Shown piece after piece: positions 12,001-24,600 of a DNA stretch of 64,000 bases. The DNA lies in NCBI GenBank assembly GCA_000328365.1, contig KB311324.1, positions 126,242 through 190,241 on the forward strand. The letters run 5' to 3'. The translations under genes were made by a program, and so were the position numbers. The stretch comes from Capitella teleta. Lineage: Eukaryota > Annelida > Polychaeta > Capitellidae. The notes below the pieces were generated by a model. The model had not been told where the DNA came from. It saw nothing but the letters and a program-made list of their open reading frames with translations, and made no database searches. Every line of letters begins with the position of its first letter. Position 1 is the first letter of the stretch.

Positions 12001-14135
12001 AAGAATTACGCCAAGAAGTGTGTCCAGCAAATGTTGATGACAGGAGATTTAGCTGGAGCTGAAGCCATCTGTATGATTGACGCTGAATTCAAGGTGAGTT
12101 CATCAAAGAAATAAAGACAAGGGTCATCACTCGTGTTGCACAGTATCTGGAGCTGTATGTTTGCATGCACCAAGCCCTGGCTCAGCAGTTGCATGAGATG
12201 GGATGGCTTGATGAGACTGACGTTGCATCGTACAATTGGATGAAAGAGAAGGAGCTGAAGGATGAGGATAAAGTTCCAAGTGAGCAATCATGTTGGGAGT
12301 TTATGTTTATNNNNNNNNNNNNNNNNNNNNNNNNNNNNNNNNNNNNNNNNNNNNNNNNNNNNNNNNNNNNNNNNNNNNNNNNNNNNNNNNNNNNNNNNNN
12401 NNNNNNNNNNNNNNNNNNNNNNNNNNNNNNNNNNNNNNNNNNNNNNNNNNNNNNNNNNNNNNNNNNNNNGATCCACTAAATAATCTGGTGCATGATTTAG
12501 AGGATTTTAAGTTGTCCCAACAGAACCAGAAGGTCAGTGATTAATGCAGAATAGATTTTGAACTGTTTTATGCTCTTCTGTTTTATGCTCTTCAAGGCTC
12601 TACCTGAAGTCAGTCTTTTGGTTACCATGGGAATTGTGTATCTGTTGCAAGGAAACTCGGATGAATGCTGTGTCAACTGGTCTCAAGCTTTGTCAGTTTG
12701 CAATGATGGGGATAATTTGCCACTCGCTGCTAATTTGTGTCAAATTCTACTCCCAACTGGTTTGTATGCTTCTACAGCAGAAATGTTTTTTAACTCTTGG
12801 TTTTCAGGGCCGACTGGAATCACGAGGCTTCAGGCGCAATTACTTGCTTTAAGAATCTCAACTGGAGTGAAGCTGGAGGAGCCGCTTTCACTGCTGTCCA
12901 ATCATGAGCTTCTGCCGAAGGATTGCGTTGAAGAGGCTCACGATCTAAGCGTTGCATCCACTGGCGTCTCTTGCGATGCCAAATCCTGTACACCTGGCGA
13001 CTGCTTGATTGCATCCTATTCTATTATAGCTGTTAAGAGTTGTAGAGCTCCTGCTGACTTTGGAGCTCTATCTCGTAGCTTGCTCTGGGATCTGCATGCT
13101 ACGAGAGTTGCATGTAATGAAGCCCTGACTAGGATATCATGCGCAACAGCCTCTATGATCAATTCTCATGTCAGAACGTCAACTCCAACGTTCTCGTTTT
13201 CTGAAGAGTTTACTGCAGATGCTAATGTCGAGTTAGGAGTTAAGACCGATGCTGAGGCGAAGGCGCCCCTGGATGCTGAGGCGAAGGCGCCCCTGGATGC
13301 TGAGGCGAAGGCTCCCCTGGATGCTGAGGCGAAGGCGCCCCTGGATGCTGAGGCGAAGGCGCCCCTGGATGCTGAGGCGAAGGCGCCCCTGGATGCTGAG
13401 GCGAAGGCGCCCCTGGATGCTGAGGCGAAGGCGCCCCTGGATGCTGAGGCGAAGGCGCCCCTGGATGCTGAGGCGAAGGCGCCCCTGGATGCTGAGGCGA
13501 AGGCGCCCCTGGATGCTGATGTTGATGATGCTCTTCTGAAGGAGCGTCAGAGGCAACAGAGTGGAGAGTGTGTGCCAATGGCAGGCATACCAGGCATGGT
13601 AGTTCCTCTGAAGCCACATCAGCAAATCCCGAAGTCACCTCTTCGATCAAGTGACCTGGAGCCCCTGAGAGCCCGCCGGGTGTCCAGCGAGACCAGCTGT
13701 GAAGACGATTATGAAACTATGTATGAGGAGAACCCAGTCTGCTCTGAATTATGTCAAATCTTTGAGAAGAAAGAAGAGGAGGCGAAAGTGTGGAATCTCT
13801 CACTTCCTGTGGACCTCCACTACCAGATGGAAAGTGTCCCTCTGGTCTGGTTGGCTGAAGAACAACTTCAGATTCGAACATGGTTAGGTCGAGTTGAGCT
13901 TCCCAAGGTAGGACCCTTTAACTTTCTTCTATTTATGCTTACATATTTATCTTGACAGAATTGTCCTTTCCCGAACCCTATCCTCTCCGCCATGACTCTG
14001 CTGCCATATCTGTCCAAGTATGAGCCATCGCTCATGAGGCCTGTGCATGAATGGGCATCAAAACATGCGTATCTTCAGGAACAAATCAAAGAATTATCCT
14101 GCTTCGTTTTGCCTAAGGAGGAAGAGTCTAAATGA
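6076..14135 (+). CDS. gemin5: Gemin5 orthologue (WD40 RNA-binding subunit of the SMN complex), ~25 exons
   Basis: Gemin5 recognises the Sm site and cap of pre-snRNAs through its WD40 part, delivers them to the SMN complex in the cytoplasm, and also controls translation. Exons in consistent phase: 6076-6381, 6465-6652, 6703-6818, 6897-7131, 7188-7344, 7401-7497, 7558-7673, 7733-7818, 7872-7942, 8485-8615, 8669-8742, 8836-9029, 9253-9407, 9459-9630, 9900-10067, 10907-10975, 11028-11144, 11328-11465, 11513-11660, 11708-11827, 11883-12093, 12144-12279, one partly in the N gap ending 12532, 12597-13907, 13959-14135. Landmarks: SPSWYC near the N terminus (human Trp14/Tyr15 RNA contacts), [37 protein letters not shown] (human Trp286), [14 protein letters not shown]; then a Lys-rich linker, the TPR-like dimerisation region (exons 18-22) and a C-terminal part matching the human RNA-binding end only weakly. 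At least 1,585 residues, against 1,508 in human. The start is the first Met before the family's N-terminal motif. Odd: the 8-residue repeat at 13,248 and a retainable intron 3. Confidence 0.95.
12311..12469. other. Assembly gap (159 N) inside gemin5
   Basis: A run of N hides the 3' part of one intron and the start of the exon that ends at 12,532 (visible residues [18 protein letters not shown]). The true length of the missing sequence is unknown, so the exact protein length cannot be given. Confidence 1.
13248..13511 (+). repeat. Coding minisatellite: 11 copies of a 24-bp unit (DAEAKAPL)
   Basis: Eleven head-to-tail copies of GATGCTGAGGCGAAGGCGCC-plus-CCTG run in frame through the large gemin5 exon, each encoding Asp-Ala-Glu-Ala-Lys-Ala-Pro-Leu. 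Only one base change was seen (GCT for GCG in the third unit), so the array has expanded or been homogenised recently and is probably length-variable. It falls between the TPR-like region and the C-terminal region, where the protein is expected to be disordered; nothing like it is known to me in vertebrate Gemin5. Long open frames on the opposite strand here are a by-product of the repeat. Confidence 0.97.
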
Positions 14136-14948
14136 TCGATGTTGTGGCTCTCTAATTGCATTTATATTTGTCTACTGTTTTGTCAATGCAAATTATAATA
14201 CTTTTTTGATATGCAGTGTTTCTCTTTTCTTCCCTTTTATTGATCAAATCAATGTTATTAGGCTTCTAACTCGTATACTCCCAGGTCATAAGAGAATGGA
14301 AGCAAGCATTATTATATTACATATGCTTGACTGTTGTTTTGAAAGTTCAGTGGACTAAGCTGAAGCATGTTGTGTGAAACCAAACCATGGTGCCTTATTA
14401 GTTAACTGGTGCAAAGAGTGTGCTCCACTCGGCATTTTGTACCGCATGACAAGATTCCCCTAGAGCGGCGTCTTGTGAAAGGTACTTGTTGACACATTAG
14501 ACCTAATCTGAAGTCGCTGGGTTCAATGAGTCATCAAATGTGAAGTTATGTAGACACAATGTTGATCCATACCCACCGACGTGCAATTCTTCTGACAGTG
14601 GAAATCAAGGCACAGCTTCTAATTATCTCGGGACTTTGCTCAATCAACTTCAGTTTCGCAATTTTGCTAGATGAACCCGGAATTACTTGTCTTAGTTGCA
14701 TCTTAACAAGCCGTTGCTCTAATTAAATGAGCTGAACTCTTCATCGCTTCCATTTGGACAGCCCTCGCAAACAGGATAGCTGGATTGTTTACTTGGGAAT
14801 TGTAAACGAAAGCAAGAACGAGCAGCGTCATCATAGATCCCTCAGTTTAGTTAGTTTATTGTGGAAAATGAAAGAAAGGTATACGACGTGACATGATTGC
14901 TCCGAAGCCTTAACTTGTATCCAACGCTAGTAATACAACTAGCAACTT

Positions 14949-15000
14949 AATAAAATTTAATAGCCATGATGTGTAATGAACGTGAGATATCCCAAATAAA
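14949..15000 (+). terminator. Candidate gemin5 polyadenylation signals
   Basis: Two AATAAA hexamers occur at 14,949-14,954 and 14,995-15,000, the first on this strand that I noticed after the gemin5 stop at 14,135. They would give a 3' UTR of about 0.85 kb. No transcript evidence is available. Confidence 0.35.
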
Positions 15001-15105
15001 CATGGACCGAGTGCATGTATTGACTCGATTTTCTTAGCTCACGGCAAATAGCTGGAGATTTTTTTGTTTTTTTGTTTTTTTTCAATTTTTTTTTTCTTCA
15101 ATAAT

Positions 15106-15540
15106 ATGAGGGTTGTTTGAAAAGTTCTCGGCCTAACATAGAACACGCTATACTAGAGACGTGAAATTTGGAGGTTGGACAGCACAACTTTTCACAAAAT
15201 CACACGCATATTTATTTTCCTGGTTTAATTAGATTTTGATTGTGCGCCCTTTGACCTTTGACCGATATCCCTGTCAAAGGCTCCATTTTTGGTGGAGAAC
15301 GTTTGCTTTGTGGGTCTCTCATAACACTTTCTCGCAAAATCTGATCGCTGATTTTAATGGACAACACTGCCTGACTCTTGGCTTTGGTGTGATGAAAATT
15401 AAATGGAATTCTGTCGACAAAAAAAAAGTTAACACGGAAATTGCGCTGGGAAGGTGCATTAAAAATACCCGCGTATTTTTCATCATTCGATCAAATGGAC
15501 ACGCAGCCACTAAAAATAATTATTTCGCCACATATGTTAA
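15106..15540 (+). mobile_element. Possible mariner-type element end
   Basis: TGAGGGTTGTTTGAAAAGTT followed by CTCGGCC resembles the 5' end and leader of mariner elements (the 'TTTGAAAAGTTC' type). No transposase and no matching inverted end were found downstream, so this would be a one-ended remnant. The right limit is a guess. Confidence 0.3.
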
Positions 15541-16429
15541 ATACTAGTAATTGTATTATGTGGAAAAGACATAACTGTTACTGCCTTAAAATTTTGCTTT
15601 ACTGATAATTTAGTTTGTTATAATATTATGACACTATACTTGTGTGTCTGAATGAATATTATAGAAGGACAAAGTATTGACTGTAGGGTCTACCCATATA
15701 TTTAGGCACAACTCTGGATAATTATATCACTCTATTTTAATGATTTAATATTTACATTCATTCTACAATACAATACATACTACAATATCCCACAAAAAGG
15801 TATAAATGATGCTCTTCTGGGACAAAAATATTGAACCCGAATTGTTATGTCAAATTTTTCCGAAACGTAAAAATACATTGAACGCATCAGCTCGTTTTTA
15901 CGGGACCGTTACACCTCCTTAGGATTCATTGATTTCAATAACACTTGGCATATAGTTGCGAATTAATATGAAAATGTGTTTGACAAATATTATGATTCAC
16001 TTAAGGTTTTCCCATTATAATTACAGTTTAATCACTAAAGGAAGCATAGGTTTATGCCTGTACCAGTGCTGACTTCTGGGCCTTATTTGATCCTTTTATA
16101 ATAACTGCATCGAAATGTCAAAAACATGTATATTTGTCATTGATTTGATGCGTCTATGAGGAAAGTATCGAAGATATCCGTCGAAGAATAATTGTCTAAA
16201 ATTGATTTTTAATTAGCGCATAAAGTTTCCCTGCCGGGAAGCTGCCAGTGATTGGTATTGTCAGAAGAAGCGTCGCCTCTGAAATATTTACAAATCACTC
16301 TTGTATGCATTAAATATCTTGGGAAAACAAAACGTGTCTTCGATCATTGTTTATGTGATATTGGTATTTTTTATAAGTAAGGGAAATCCTGTCAAACTGC
16401 CCAGAATTTGGACTTTGGTGCTTGTTTTT

Positions 16430-16530
16430 AGAAGAAAAAAAAATCCCGGGGGAGCAAGCCACGGACCCCCCTAGCGGTGCGTCCCGCGGGCACGCTTCTG
16501 TGCCTTCCGCACAGCTTCCCTGTATGTTTC
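16430..16530. repeat. GC-rich dispersed-repeat fragment
   Basis: A short GC-rich island (AAATCCCGGGGGAGCAAGCC, then ACCCCCCTAG) stands out from AT-rich flanks. It has the composition and motif style of dispersed repeats common in marine invertebrate genomes. The family is not identified. Confidence 0.45.
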
Positions 16531-17059
16531 TTGTCCTCCATGTTTTAGAAAAACCCAGCCCTGTGAAAATGCTAGAATAAACACTGTGCACTTAATTAAT
16601 TAGCTATTATAGTTTATTACCTGGTCTGGTACCCTTTCCATGTGGCTTTATCCTGATCCGGCCCTCCGCCCAATATGAGATGCCGACCGCTGCTATAATT
16701 ATATCCATGAAGCTACCATTATTGAATGCGTGAAAATGAATAACACAATGTTGTTATATAGATGACTAAGGTCACCATAAATAAGGGAATTCATGCTGCT
16801 CCCTTCGTGATTATAATCCTGAATTGCTCTCAGCTGAATTAAATAATGATAATAATATTTATAATAACAAGAATAAAACAATATAATAATAATACATCTA
16901 CCAGACAGTTGTAATGAAGCTTACAAAAGGAATAATATTCAGAGAAATCAATTCAAGCAAGCAATCCGATTTTTGTTTGAATTTCTTCTTTTTTTCACTT
17001 TTTTTTTTTCACTCCTTTTCACGATTTTTGTTTCTTTGTTTTTTTCCACTTTTCTTCTC

Positions 17060-17158
17060 ACGATTTTTTTTTTTTTTTTTTTTTTTTTTTACCGGGGCGC
17101 AGGTCGTCTCTACCAGGGCGCCGCCCCACCCCGCCCTGGCTACGCACCTGTCGAGAGA
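17060..17158 (-). repeat. Retroposon-like tail (GC-rich end plus poly-A on the minus strand)
   Basis: On the minus strand a GC-rich segment (GCGTAGCCAGGGCGGGG) is followed by an A tract of more than 20 bases. This looks like the 3' end of a SINE or LINE. No internal promoter boxes were identified. Confidence 0.45.
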
Positions 17159-17632
17159 TAATTCTTGTGATTGGTCACTTGTCTGGTGCATTCATGACTG
17201 AAAAACAATTTTGTACGTCCCCTGTCAGAGCCTTAATAATTATGTAATAAAAAGAAGCCAATTTATTGTTAATGCTATATTTATGCTCATACTAATTAGC
17301 CCATAAGAAAAAGATAAGATTAATCAATAATAAAGAATTTAGTTTGGTCCATTTTAGCATCAGTTTCAATGATGACCACCTTTTGAGTTACACGAGTAGC
17401 TTTCGTTTCCATGCACGATATGAGGCATCGGAAGTGTGGGATGCCATCAAGCCAATTCATACCATTGTAACCCCACCGACCGAATTAATGCGAATACCAA
17501 TTGATAAGCACTCTGGAGCAAATGATTCTACAATATCATTGTCATGCATGTATTCGATTAAGACAGGAAAATCCCGAGCAAATTGCTTATATAATGCCAC
17601 CACGTACGTTCTTCTGGTTCACATATGATAAC

Positions 17633-17682
17633 AGTTATGATTATATACACCGTTATGATTATATACACCGTTATGATTATTC
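17633..17682. repeat. 18-bp tandem repeat, ~2.5 copies
   Basis: GTTATGATTATATACACC is repeated twice in full and followed by a partial third copy. Confidence 0.9.
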
Positions 17683-17930
17683 TCTTGTGCCGTAGATGAT
17701 TGTTTCTTGCAGGACCTTTTTATCTGCAAGATATTTACCTCTACAATCAGGTAAATTTTACTATAACCTGAATATTATTTTGTGCCCATTTGCGTCTTCT
17801 AAATCTTATGCTTCTCTTTTCAAGATATCCTCTTCTTGGTATGAATTACGTCATAGCCACTCGATCATGTAATTCATGTTGTAGCATTGAACTCCGTTCG
17901 AAAGATTATAACACAAAATTCTAGTAAAAA

Positions 17931-17936
17931 TTTATT
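17931..17936 (-). terminator. Candidate polyadenylation signal of the formin gene
   Basis: AATAAA on the minus strand (TTTATT on plus), about 520 bases beyond the formin stop codon at 18,458. It would define a 0.5-kb 3' UTR. Confidence 0.5.
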
Positions 17937-18457
17937 AAATGAGTGAAATACAACAAAATTAACATGTAACATGTAACAACAGCACCTGGTCAAGGTCACA
18001 CACAATAAGAAGTCAAGCTCACGCAAGGTCACTAAATAGTAGCACCAACACAAAAATTCGGGAGTTTTTTTTGAAAAAATAATCCAGTCATATTCATTAA
18101 AATACTTTTAATACACGTAAATATAAATACATTATTCATTCAAGACTTTGGAGGTATAAATAACTCATGAATGACATGTTACATAACCAAGATTACCGTT
18201 GTTCATGCTCGTCTGTTCAAAAATAAATTTCTTATACATTTTCTCCGCTGTGCAATATCGCGTTTATCACATACAAGAGTTTGAAATGCACATTAAATTA
18301 AGTTAGCACACATCGATGCGTAACGCTTTGCAAACCACGTTGTGTCGTTGAAGTTCATTGAACCTTTGAAGATTTCGTCATCACATCCAGAAGCACAGCA
18401 GGGGAAGCGTTTTGCCACAGTTTTTAGCGAGTTAAGAAAGCATAACAAATAGAACAA

Positions 18458-21400
18458 TCAGCACCAAGAGCTCTGCAGAGTCGTTTTCACAGTAATGTGA
18501 CTCTTGCGTGCTGGGGGGCCACCATTGGCCGTCACATCGGACTTCTTCATCGGAGATTTTTCGATCAGCTTCTTGAAGATCGATGGCGATTTCTCCTTTC
18601 TTTCCTCCGAAGGCGAATCTTTCGATCCGTTCGACACTTTGCGTGCAGTTGGAGAGGTAACTTTGCGAGGGTCAGTTGTTGGTTTCGAAGGAGCGAGACG
18701 CCTGGTCACAGCCTGTGCAGTCGCACTCTCCGAAGCACCAGACTTTGCTTTACCAGTAGTTGTGCCCAGTTTGCTCATGAAGCGGCTGACTTTGCTGTCG
18801 GACTTCTCCGCAGAAGTGGGCGTGGTGTTGAGAGTGCTACGGCGTGGACGAGAGAGGGTGCTTTTGGGCGTCTCGGGAATGGTAGGCGGTGAGGTGACCC
18901 TGGGAGATCGTGTAGTCGAAGCACGAATGGAGGACGTTCTCCTTGGGGGCACGGGCACGTCCCTGTCAGCCGCAGCTTTCTTATTCGTGTTCAGCACTGA
19001 AGCCGGCATTGTCGCCCTCCCCGCTCCCCCGCGGACGAAAGCTGGGCTCACGGATTTTGGAGCCGAAGATCTGGCGAGAGGGGAGAGCGTAGAAGGGGTC
19101 GATGTCTTGTTGAGACGCCGAGGGGTGGAAGTGGTGCTGGTGGTCGATGCTTCACTGTTGACGCTGGTGTTGGAAGCATGCCTCGTCATACCGCCGGGCC
19201 GCTTCGGCCGAGTTAAACGAGCTGTCACAGAGGCTGCAGTACTTGATTTTGTTGGAGTTTTCGTTGGAGACGAGGAAGTACTGTTGTTGGAGGATCTGTT
19301 TAATGGAGCGCGGGGGGTAATCCTCGAAACAGGTTTTGTAGGTGACCCTCTCTTCACTGGTGAAGTAGTAGCAGGCTTTGTGGGACTAGTGAGCCTTGAC
19401 GTGCTCCTCCTAGGAACTGAAGGAGCAGGGGTGCCTCCCAACATGACCTTCTTGGCCTTCTCCACACGATCACTCTCTTTGGGCGTTGGTGTGGGGCTGT
19501 TCCAGCTTTCCTCACCATCAACACTGGCTGAGGTCTCACTGATGGTCAATTCTGGTTTGTGCACAAGACTGTCAATGCTGCGTGAGAAATCAGATTCTTT
19601 TGATGTTTCTTCTTCCTCCTCTGGGCGAGAGGACGGCAGTTCACGTCTCTTCGTGTTTGGAGTCAGTGTGAGCTCAGAATCCAGCGTGCTGCTCATGGAA
19701 GTGCGCTGTGACACGGAGGGATCAGACACGCTTTCGGACTCGAAGCCTTCATCACGATTCAGGTCACTTTCATCCCGAGAGGTACGCGGCGAGAAAATCA
19801 GATCGGAGGTCGCAGACTGCAGTTCTGGTGCCTGGCGACCGCTAACCCAGTCGTCATCAGAGGTGGTGGAGTAGCGCTGTGACAAAGCACTCAGCCGCTT
19901 TTTACGGGCCTCGCGCTCAATGACTTTCTTCGTCTGGAAATGAGCAAGATTTGTTTCCAGTTCTTCTGTCTCCAGCTCTTTCCGTAGCGTCGATGTTCGC
20001 ACAGGAGATATTTCCTTAGTTTTCTCCTCGCCGGAAGGTCTTGAGAGGCTGCTCAATCGAAGTGTCCTCCGTGCAGGGTTGTTGCGATCAAATGCAGGCA
20101 GTTCAGTCTCTTCTTCTATCGCAGTGTTCAATTTGTTATCAGCTTTGGTTGTCTTGAATCTGTGTGGAAGAGTGGAGGACCTCTTCAGTGGGCTGACCTC
20201 TTTCTCCTCATCAAATACTCTTCCCCATCGCTTGGTTTCTGGAGTTGTGTTTCCATCTTTGTCAATGTCACCAGAGCTAGCATAGGATTTTGTGATTGGT
20301 GGGATTAGACTGGACATGTTGTCATAGGTACTGTGCGGTCGAGTCTTGGTAGGAATTTGTTGTTTTCCATCTTCCACGTACTTCTTGGAGGTTTCCTCGT
20401 CATCTTCCTTTTCAATGTCACTCTTCCACCTCCCGGACGTATGGGCCAAGAAGGCTTTCTGAGTCAGACTGCTATTGCACTCATCGTTCTCATCGAAACT
20501 GGCACCACTGATGGATCGTGACAGACTCTTGTGCCCATTCTCTTCAGGTGTTTCAACTCCCACCATTTGGTTCTCCTGACCAGTTTTCTCAACATCCTGG
20601 ATGATCTGGTCAACATCACTCAGGCGATTGTTGCGCATTTTCTTTAGAATATCCGCATTTGAGCGCCGTCTGTTCTCTGCTTCCTCGGAAACTGCTGTCA
20701 CTTTCTGTAGTCCGCCCTTTGCTGGGCCATTGTCTTGGCTGTCACTGACGCCCTTCTCGGGAACATTGTCCATATGCTTGGTCTCACCACTGACCTGCCT
20801 TGATTGTGGCACCATCACTGACCGACTCCTCGTGAATTTATACACCCCAGTATCGTTACCCTCGTCATTCTCACCGGTAATATCGTCAGTCGTCTTAATC
20901 TTTTCAGGAAATGCTTTTGCTAGTTCACTGCGATCAAAGTTACTCCTTCTACGCCTCTCCAAGCGTCGTCTGTCTCTTTCTTTTTTGCCTTCGTCAGCTT
21001 CGTTCACCTCCTGGCTCTCAGCACTAGAGTTTGACCACCTGTTATCTGACTCAATTGACTTCACTCTGGCAACATCACATCCAGACACAACAGAAGACGA
21101 AGTAGAATCATTTCGGCTCCATTTTGCCGCGGAAGTTTTATCTGTTGGAGCCTCAGCGGAGGGCGGAGTTGGCGAAGGCGCCCTTTCGCGACCGTCCGTC
21201 ACGAGTGGTTCTAGCGTGTTCTTCGTCTTGCGCCGACGTCGCAAACTTCCTGAGCGTTCAAACTTGAGGAACTCAGCATCATCACCAGATTGCATCAAAT
21301 AGTCAAAAAGGTTATCCGCGTCCTGAATTTCACCACTATTGTGAGGATTCTCACTGTTCATGCGTTCTGTGATCGCTTGGAGCTTAACTTTCGCTCCTCG

Positions 21401-21603
21401 TTTGCTTCCACGCTGAGATCCACTGCGGGTGAATTCGCCGTTTCCTAAATCACCATTGGTTGGCTCCTTCGTCAAATCTTTATCAGACTTCTTCTTGAAG
21501 CCTCCCTTGATGTCACCAAGTAAACGGTCCACTATGCATTCCCCGTCATCCGAGTGCAGCGACGTGGGTCGTGAACGCTCGCCTTCAGACTTGGACGAAT
21601 CTC
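18458..21603 (-). other. Giant last exon of the formin: ~1,000-residue disordered, basic, Ser/Thr/Pro-rich tail
   Basis: A single exon of 3,146 bases encodes the DAD/WH2-like motif near its start and then about 1,000 residues of low-complexity sequence. The first half is charged (many RRR, EEE and SDS clusters). The last third is basic and rich in SP and TP dipeptides with repeats of the type [19 protein letters not shown] and TPRR. The tail contains SSLIPPITK, which fits the SxIP motif of EB-protein ligands. Basic SP/TP-rich tails are typical of microtubule-binding proteins, and the related vertebrate FHDC1 binds microtubules through its C terminus. A microtubule role here is inference. The protein ends SSWC, not a CAAX box, so the prenylated ending of one human INF2 isoform is not present. 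Confidence 0.7.
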
Positions 21604-24600
21604 CTGAAAATGACATCACAAAATTAGCTCATGGTAACTTGAGACCAAGGAGGGAATTCTTACCCGAAGGATGCCTTCGTTTAGCCAGCTGCTCTTCTCG
21701 CTGCTTTCTTCTGGTTTCTGCTTTTACTTCTTGCTCTTTTCTCTCGTTGTTTTCCTATTCGTGATAACAAAGAGATTAAAAATTGTTCACAGAATAATCA
21801 TCATCACGAACTTGAATCGAAAGTTTGAACTTCTCGCAGAAAACATTGAAAATCTTGATGCATTCATCCAACTTAAAAGTCGTTTCATCTTCGCAGTAGA
21901 ACTTGGCCAATTCCACTCGTAGCTGCTCCAGTTCACTCAAATCAATGGTAAGCTCTTCAATTTCCTCTTTTGCAAGCTAATAAAACACAGAAGTACTCAT
22001 AAATATTCATTTAATCAAGGCATCAATAGAAATCTACCTCCAAAAAGCTCTTCATTTGTAATTGAAACTCAGCATCGGTTTTTTCAATTTGTTCAGAAAT
22101 TGAGTTGACTTTTGACCTCAGTGAGTTGATATCTGAACTTAGCGACTCCACTGAGTATCTGGAATGAAACAAAATTAACTCTAACGCAGCCACTATTAAA
22201 CAAAGATTAATTTCACTTCATCACTTACAGAAGAAAAAAAAGAAAGACAGTGGATAAAAGAAAATGGAGTTAGGAGTTTGATCAGTAAAGATCTAAGATA
22301 ATTAAGCTTATCAGATAAGGTACTCTTTTTGGAGAAAAAGCTTGCATGCAGAATCTCATGTATATAGTCCTATAAGAAACTTACTGTGAGGCCTCCTTCA
22401 GGTACTTAAAGGTTTCGTGAAATGTTAGAAGAGATTCTTTCTTGGTCTCGGCTTGCTGTAAAAGAACAGTGGGAATTGAGACATAACCGGAACGTGTGAA
22501 ATTTCACAAGTCTTGCATAGAAAGCAATACAAAATATCAATCACATCATTCCTAAGTGGTTTAAATCATCATAATTCCTCAAAACAGGTTCACTTTCGGA
22601 TTGAATTATTCACAAGGTCAATCACTCAATGATTAAATTGTACATGGTTACCATTGAAGCTCTCATAATATCATTGAGGGCTCAATTAGACCTACAGAGG
22701 AGACATCGTACGTTGGCACTGGTGTTCCTCTTATGAAAGTTTTATCAAAGCAAATGATTATATTGCACAGAAAAATATGTCATTATGATAAATGGTTTTA
22801 TGTCTGTGCGGGATTGGCGCGCGACAAAAGCAACTCACCATAACAACATAATGCATCAAATTCATCTTCGGTTTGTTGGCGCGGATTTCTGTCAGTTTTA
22901 ACAGTGATCCGAGTTTAAATCCAGCTGCATCGCCAGCATAGCCACCCTGTATTAAAAATAATTATAATCGGGGTGGGATCCAAAATATGAGAAACTTACG
23001 GCATTCAGGAAGTTACCGGCCATGAGGACCATGTAAATTATCTCTTGCAAGTCATCACTTTCTTTCAGGTCTAAAGAGTTATTGTTATTAATTATTATGA
23101 GGTTAATTAGGGTCAAGTGGTGTAATTAATCACCTCTGGCAGTTAAAATGATGGCGTCTAAGGAAGGTTTGATGAGGTCTATAGTGTTGGTGAACTCCTC
23201 TTTAATTAGCATCGATTCGATTCGCAATGTGAAGCTGTAAACAGGGAAATAGGTCAGAATGGTCACCTGAGTGACAGGGATTATGTATGCATTTGGACTG
23301 ATAGAATACTTTAGGTCTATTTAAATTGCAATCTAATTGAAAAATTCGTCGATTAGATTTCGGCGGGAGGGATAATCCATTATTCATGAATCATATAAGG
23401 GAGGATTGATTATTTGAGTCAAAAAAATAAAAATAAAAATAAAATAAAATAAAATGAGAAGAACATAAACTCACTTTGGCAGTTTTGTTAATTCTACAAT
23501 GAATTTCTCAGCGTTGCCAAGTTTCGTTTTATCTCCAGTAAATGATCTTAGCATTTCACACTGAAAACAGAAAGAAAGAATTACATTGTGATTTCAGTAC
23601 ATATATATATACAGTGTAATAGTATACACCGTGAGTGGGTACTACATGTAGATCGAAAACGTCGCATCGTGAGTCAGCACTCAGCTAGTTTGAACTTGCA
23701 TCAAAACCGGAAAAACTCAAGGCCAATCGCGATAACAACCAAATGTTATCCTAAATTCAAACAATTAATGGTCATCCTCTATTGCTTTGTATGCCCACTA
23801 TCGTAACATGCAAACTCTCGAATCAAAGAACACGATTATATGGATATCTTCACCAGTGACTCATCACACAAGCCAATATTTAATCGTCAAAATACAGTAC
23901 GAGATACAGACTTATAGTATTTGCTTTAATAATATTTCGCTTTACAGTTTGCTTAGTGGAAGGGTGAGATCTCCACCTATGTCCTCGACTAAAATTAAAA
24001 GTAGGCCGGTAAAGTTTTTTGTTTTAGCGTGAAATGCAGCAGAGATAGCGGCACATTTCGTGTGTTCATCGAGGCATGCTTTCTTTCTGACCCCATCAAA
24101 CAAGCATAAAAACTAACCTCGTCCTTGTCAGGCAAAATCTTCAGGAGTCCTCTCAGCTTTTCAGCGCCGATTTCCTCACTTTCTCCCCGCGTTAAATGTC
24201 GTACAATTTCGTAATGGGTGATTTTGAACTGTCTCAGGTAAATGTTGATGTTGAGCGACCTCTTTCCATCCAAGAGGTTGATCTGGAAACATTTAAACAC
24301 ATGCAGGTTGTGATGAGGCGAGGAACGCTGGACATACCTCGTCTGATTTCTTCTTCCTATCCGAGGCGCCATCCAACGAATCTTTCTTCTCTCCCAATTG
24401 AGGCACAACGACAGAAAAGAGGTCTTCCATGGTCGCGAAATCCAGTTTGTAATCCTGGAATCTTTCACCGACGGCTGTCCACACATTGTCGCCACCGATC
24501 ACTTTGTTTGCGGGGATTTTATTCCATTGAAATTTGCGCAGTTTGTTTTTAGGGGTCGGTGTTTGTTGTTGAGGTAGTTTGACGGTCAGATGGCTAACAG

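Larger units (their letters stand above)
14136..17930. other. Intergenic region between convergent gemin5 and formin genes
   Basis: About 3.8 kb lie between the gemin5 stop (+) and the presumed poly(A) signal of the formin gene (-). It is AT-rich, with the possible mariner end, two GC-rich repeat fragments (16,440 and 17,091), poly-T tracts and an 18-bp tandem repeat. No host exon was recognised. Confidence 0.6.

Noticed and set aside
13233-13650. Minus-strand and alternate-frame repeat proteins over the gemin5 minisatellite
   Set aside because: A 24-bp repeat without stops in one copy is open in several frames; only the gemin5 frame fits homology and splicing.
16914-17201. Phe-rich open frames
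   Set aside because: They are translations of poly-T and T-rich sequence next to a retroposon-like tail.
18504-19874. 456-codon open frame on the plus strand
   Set aside because: It is the antisense shadow of the formin's Ser/Arg-rich last exon; no splice sites or domains of its own.
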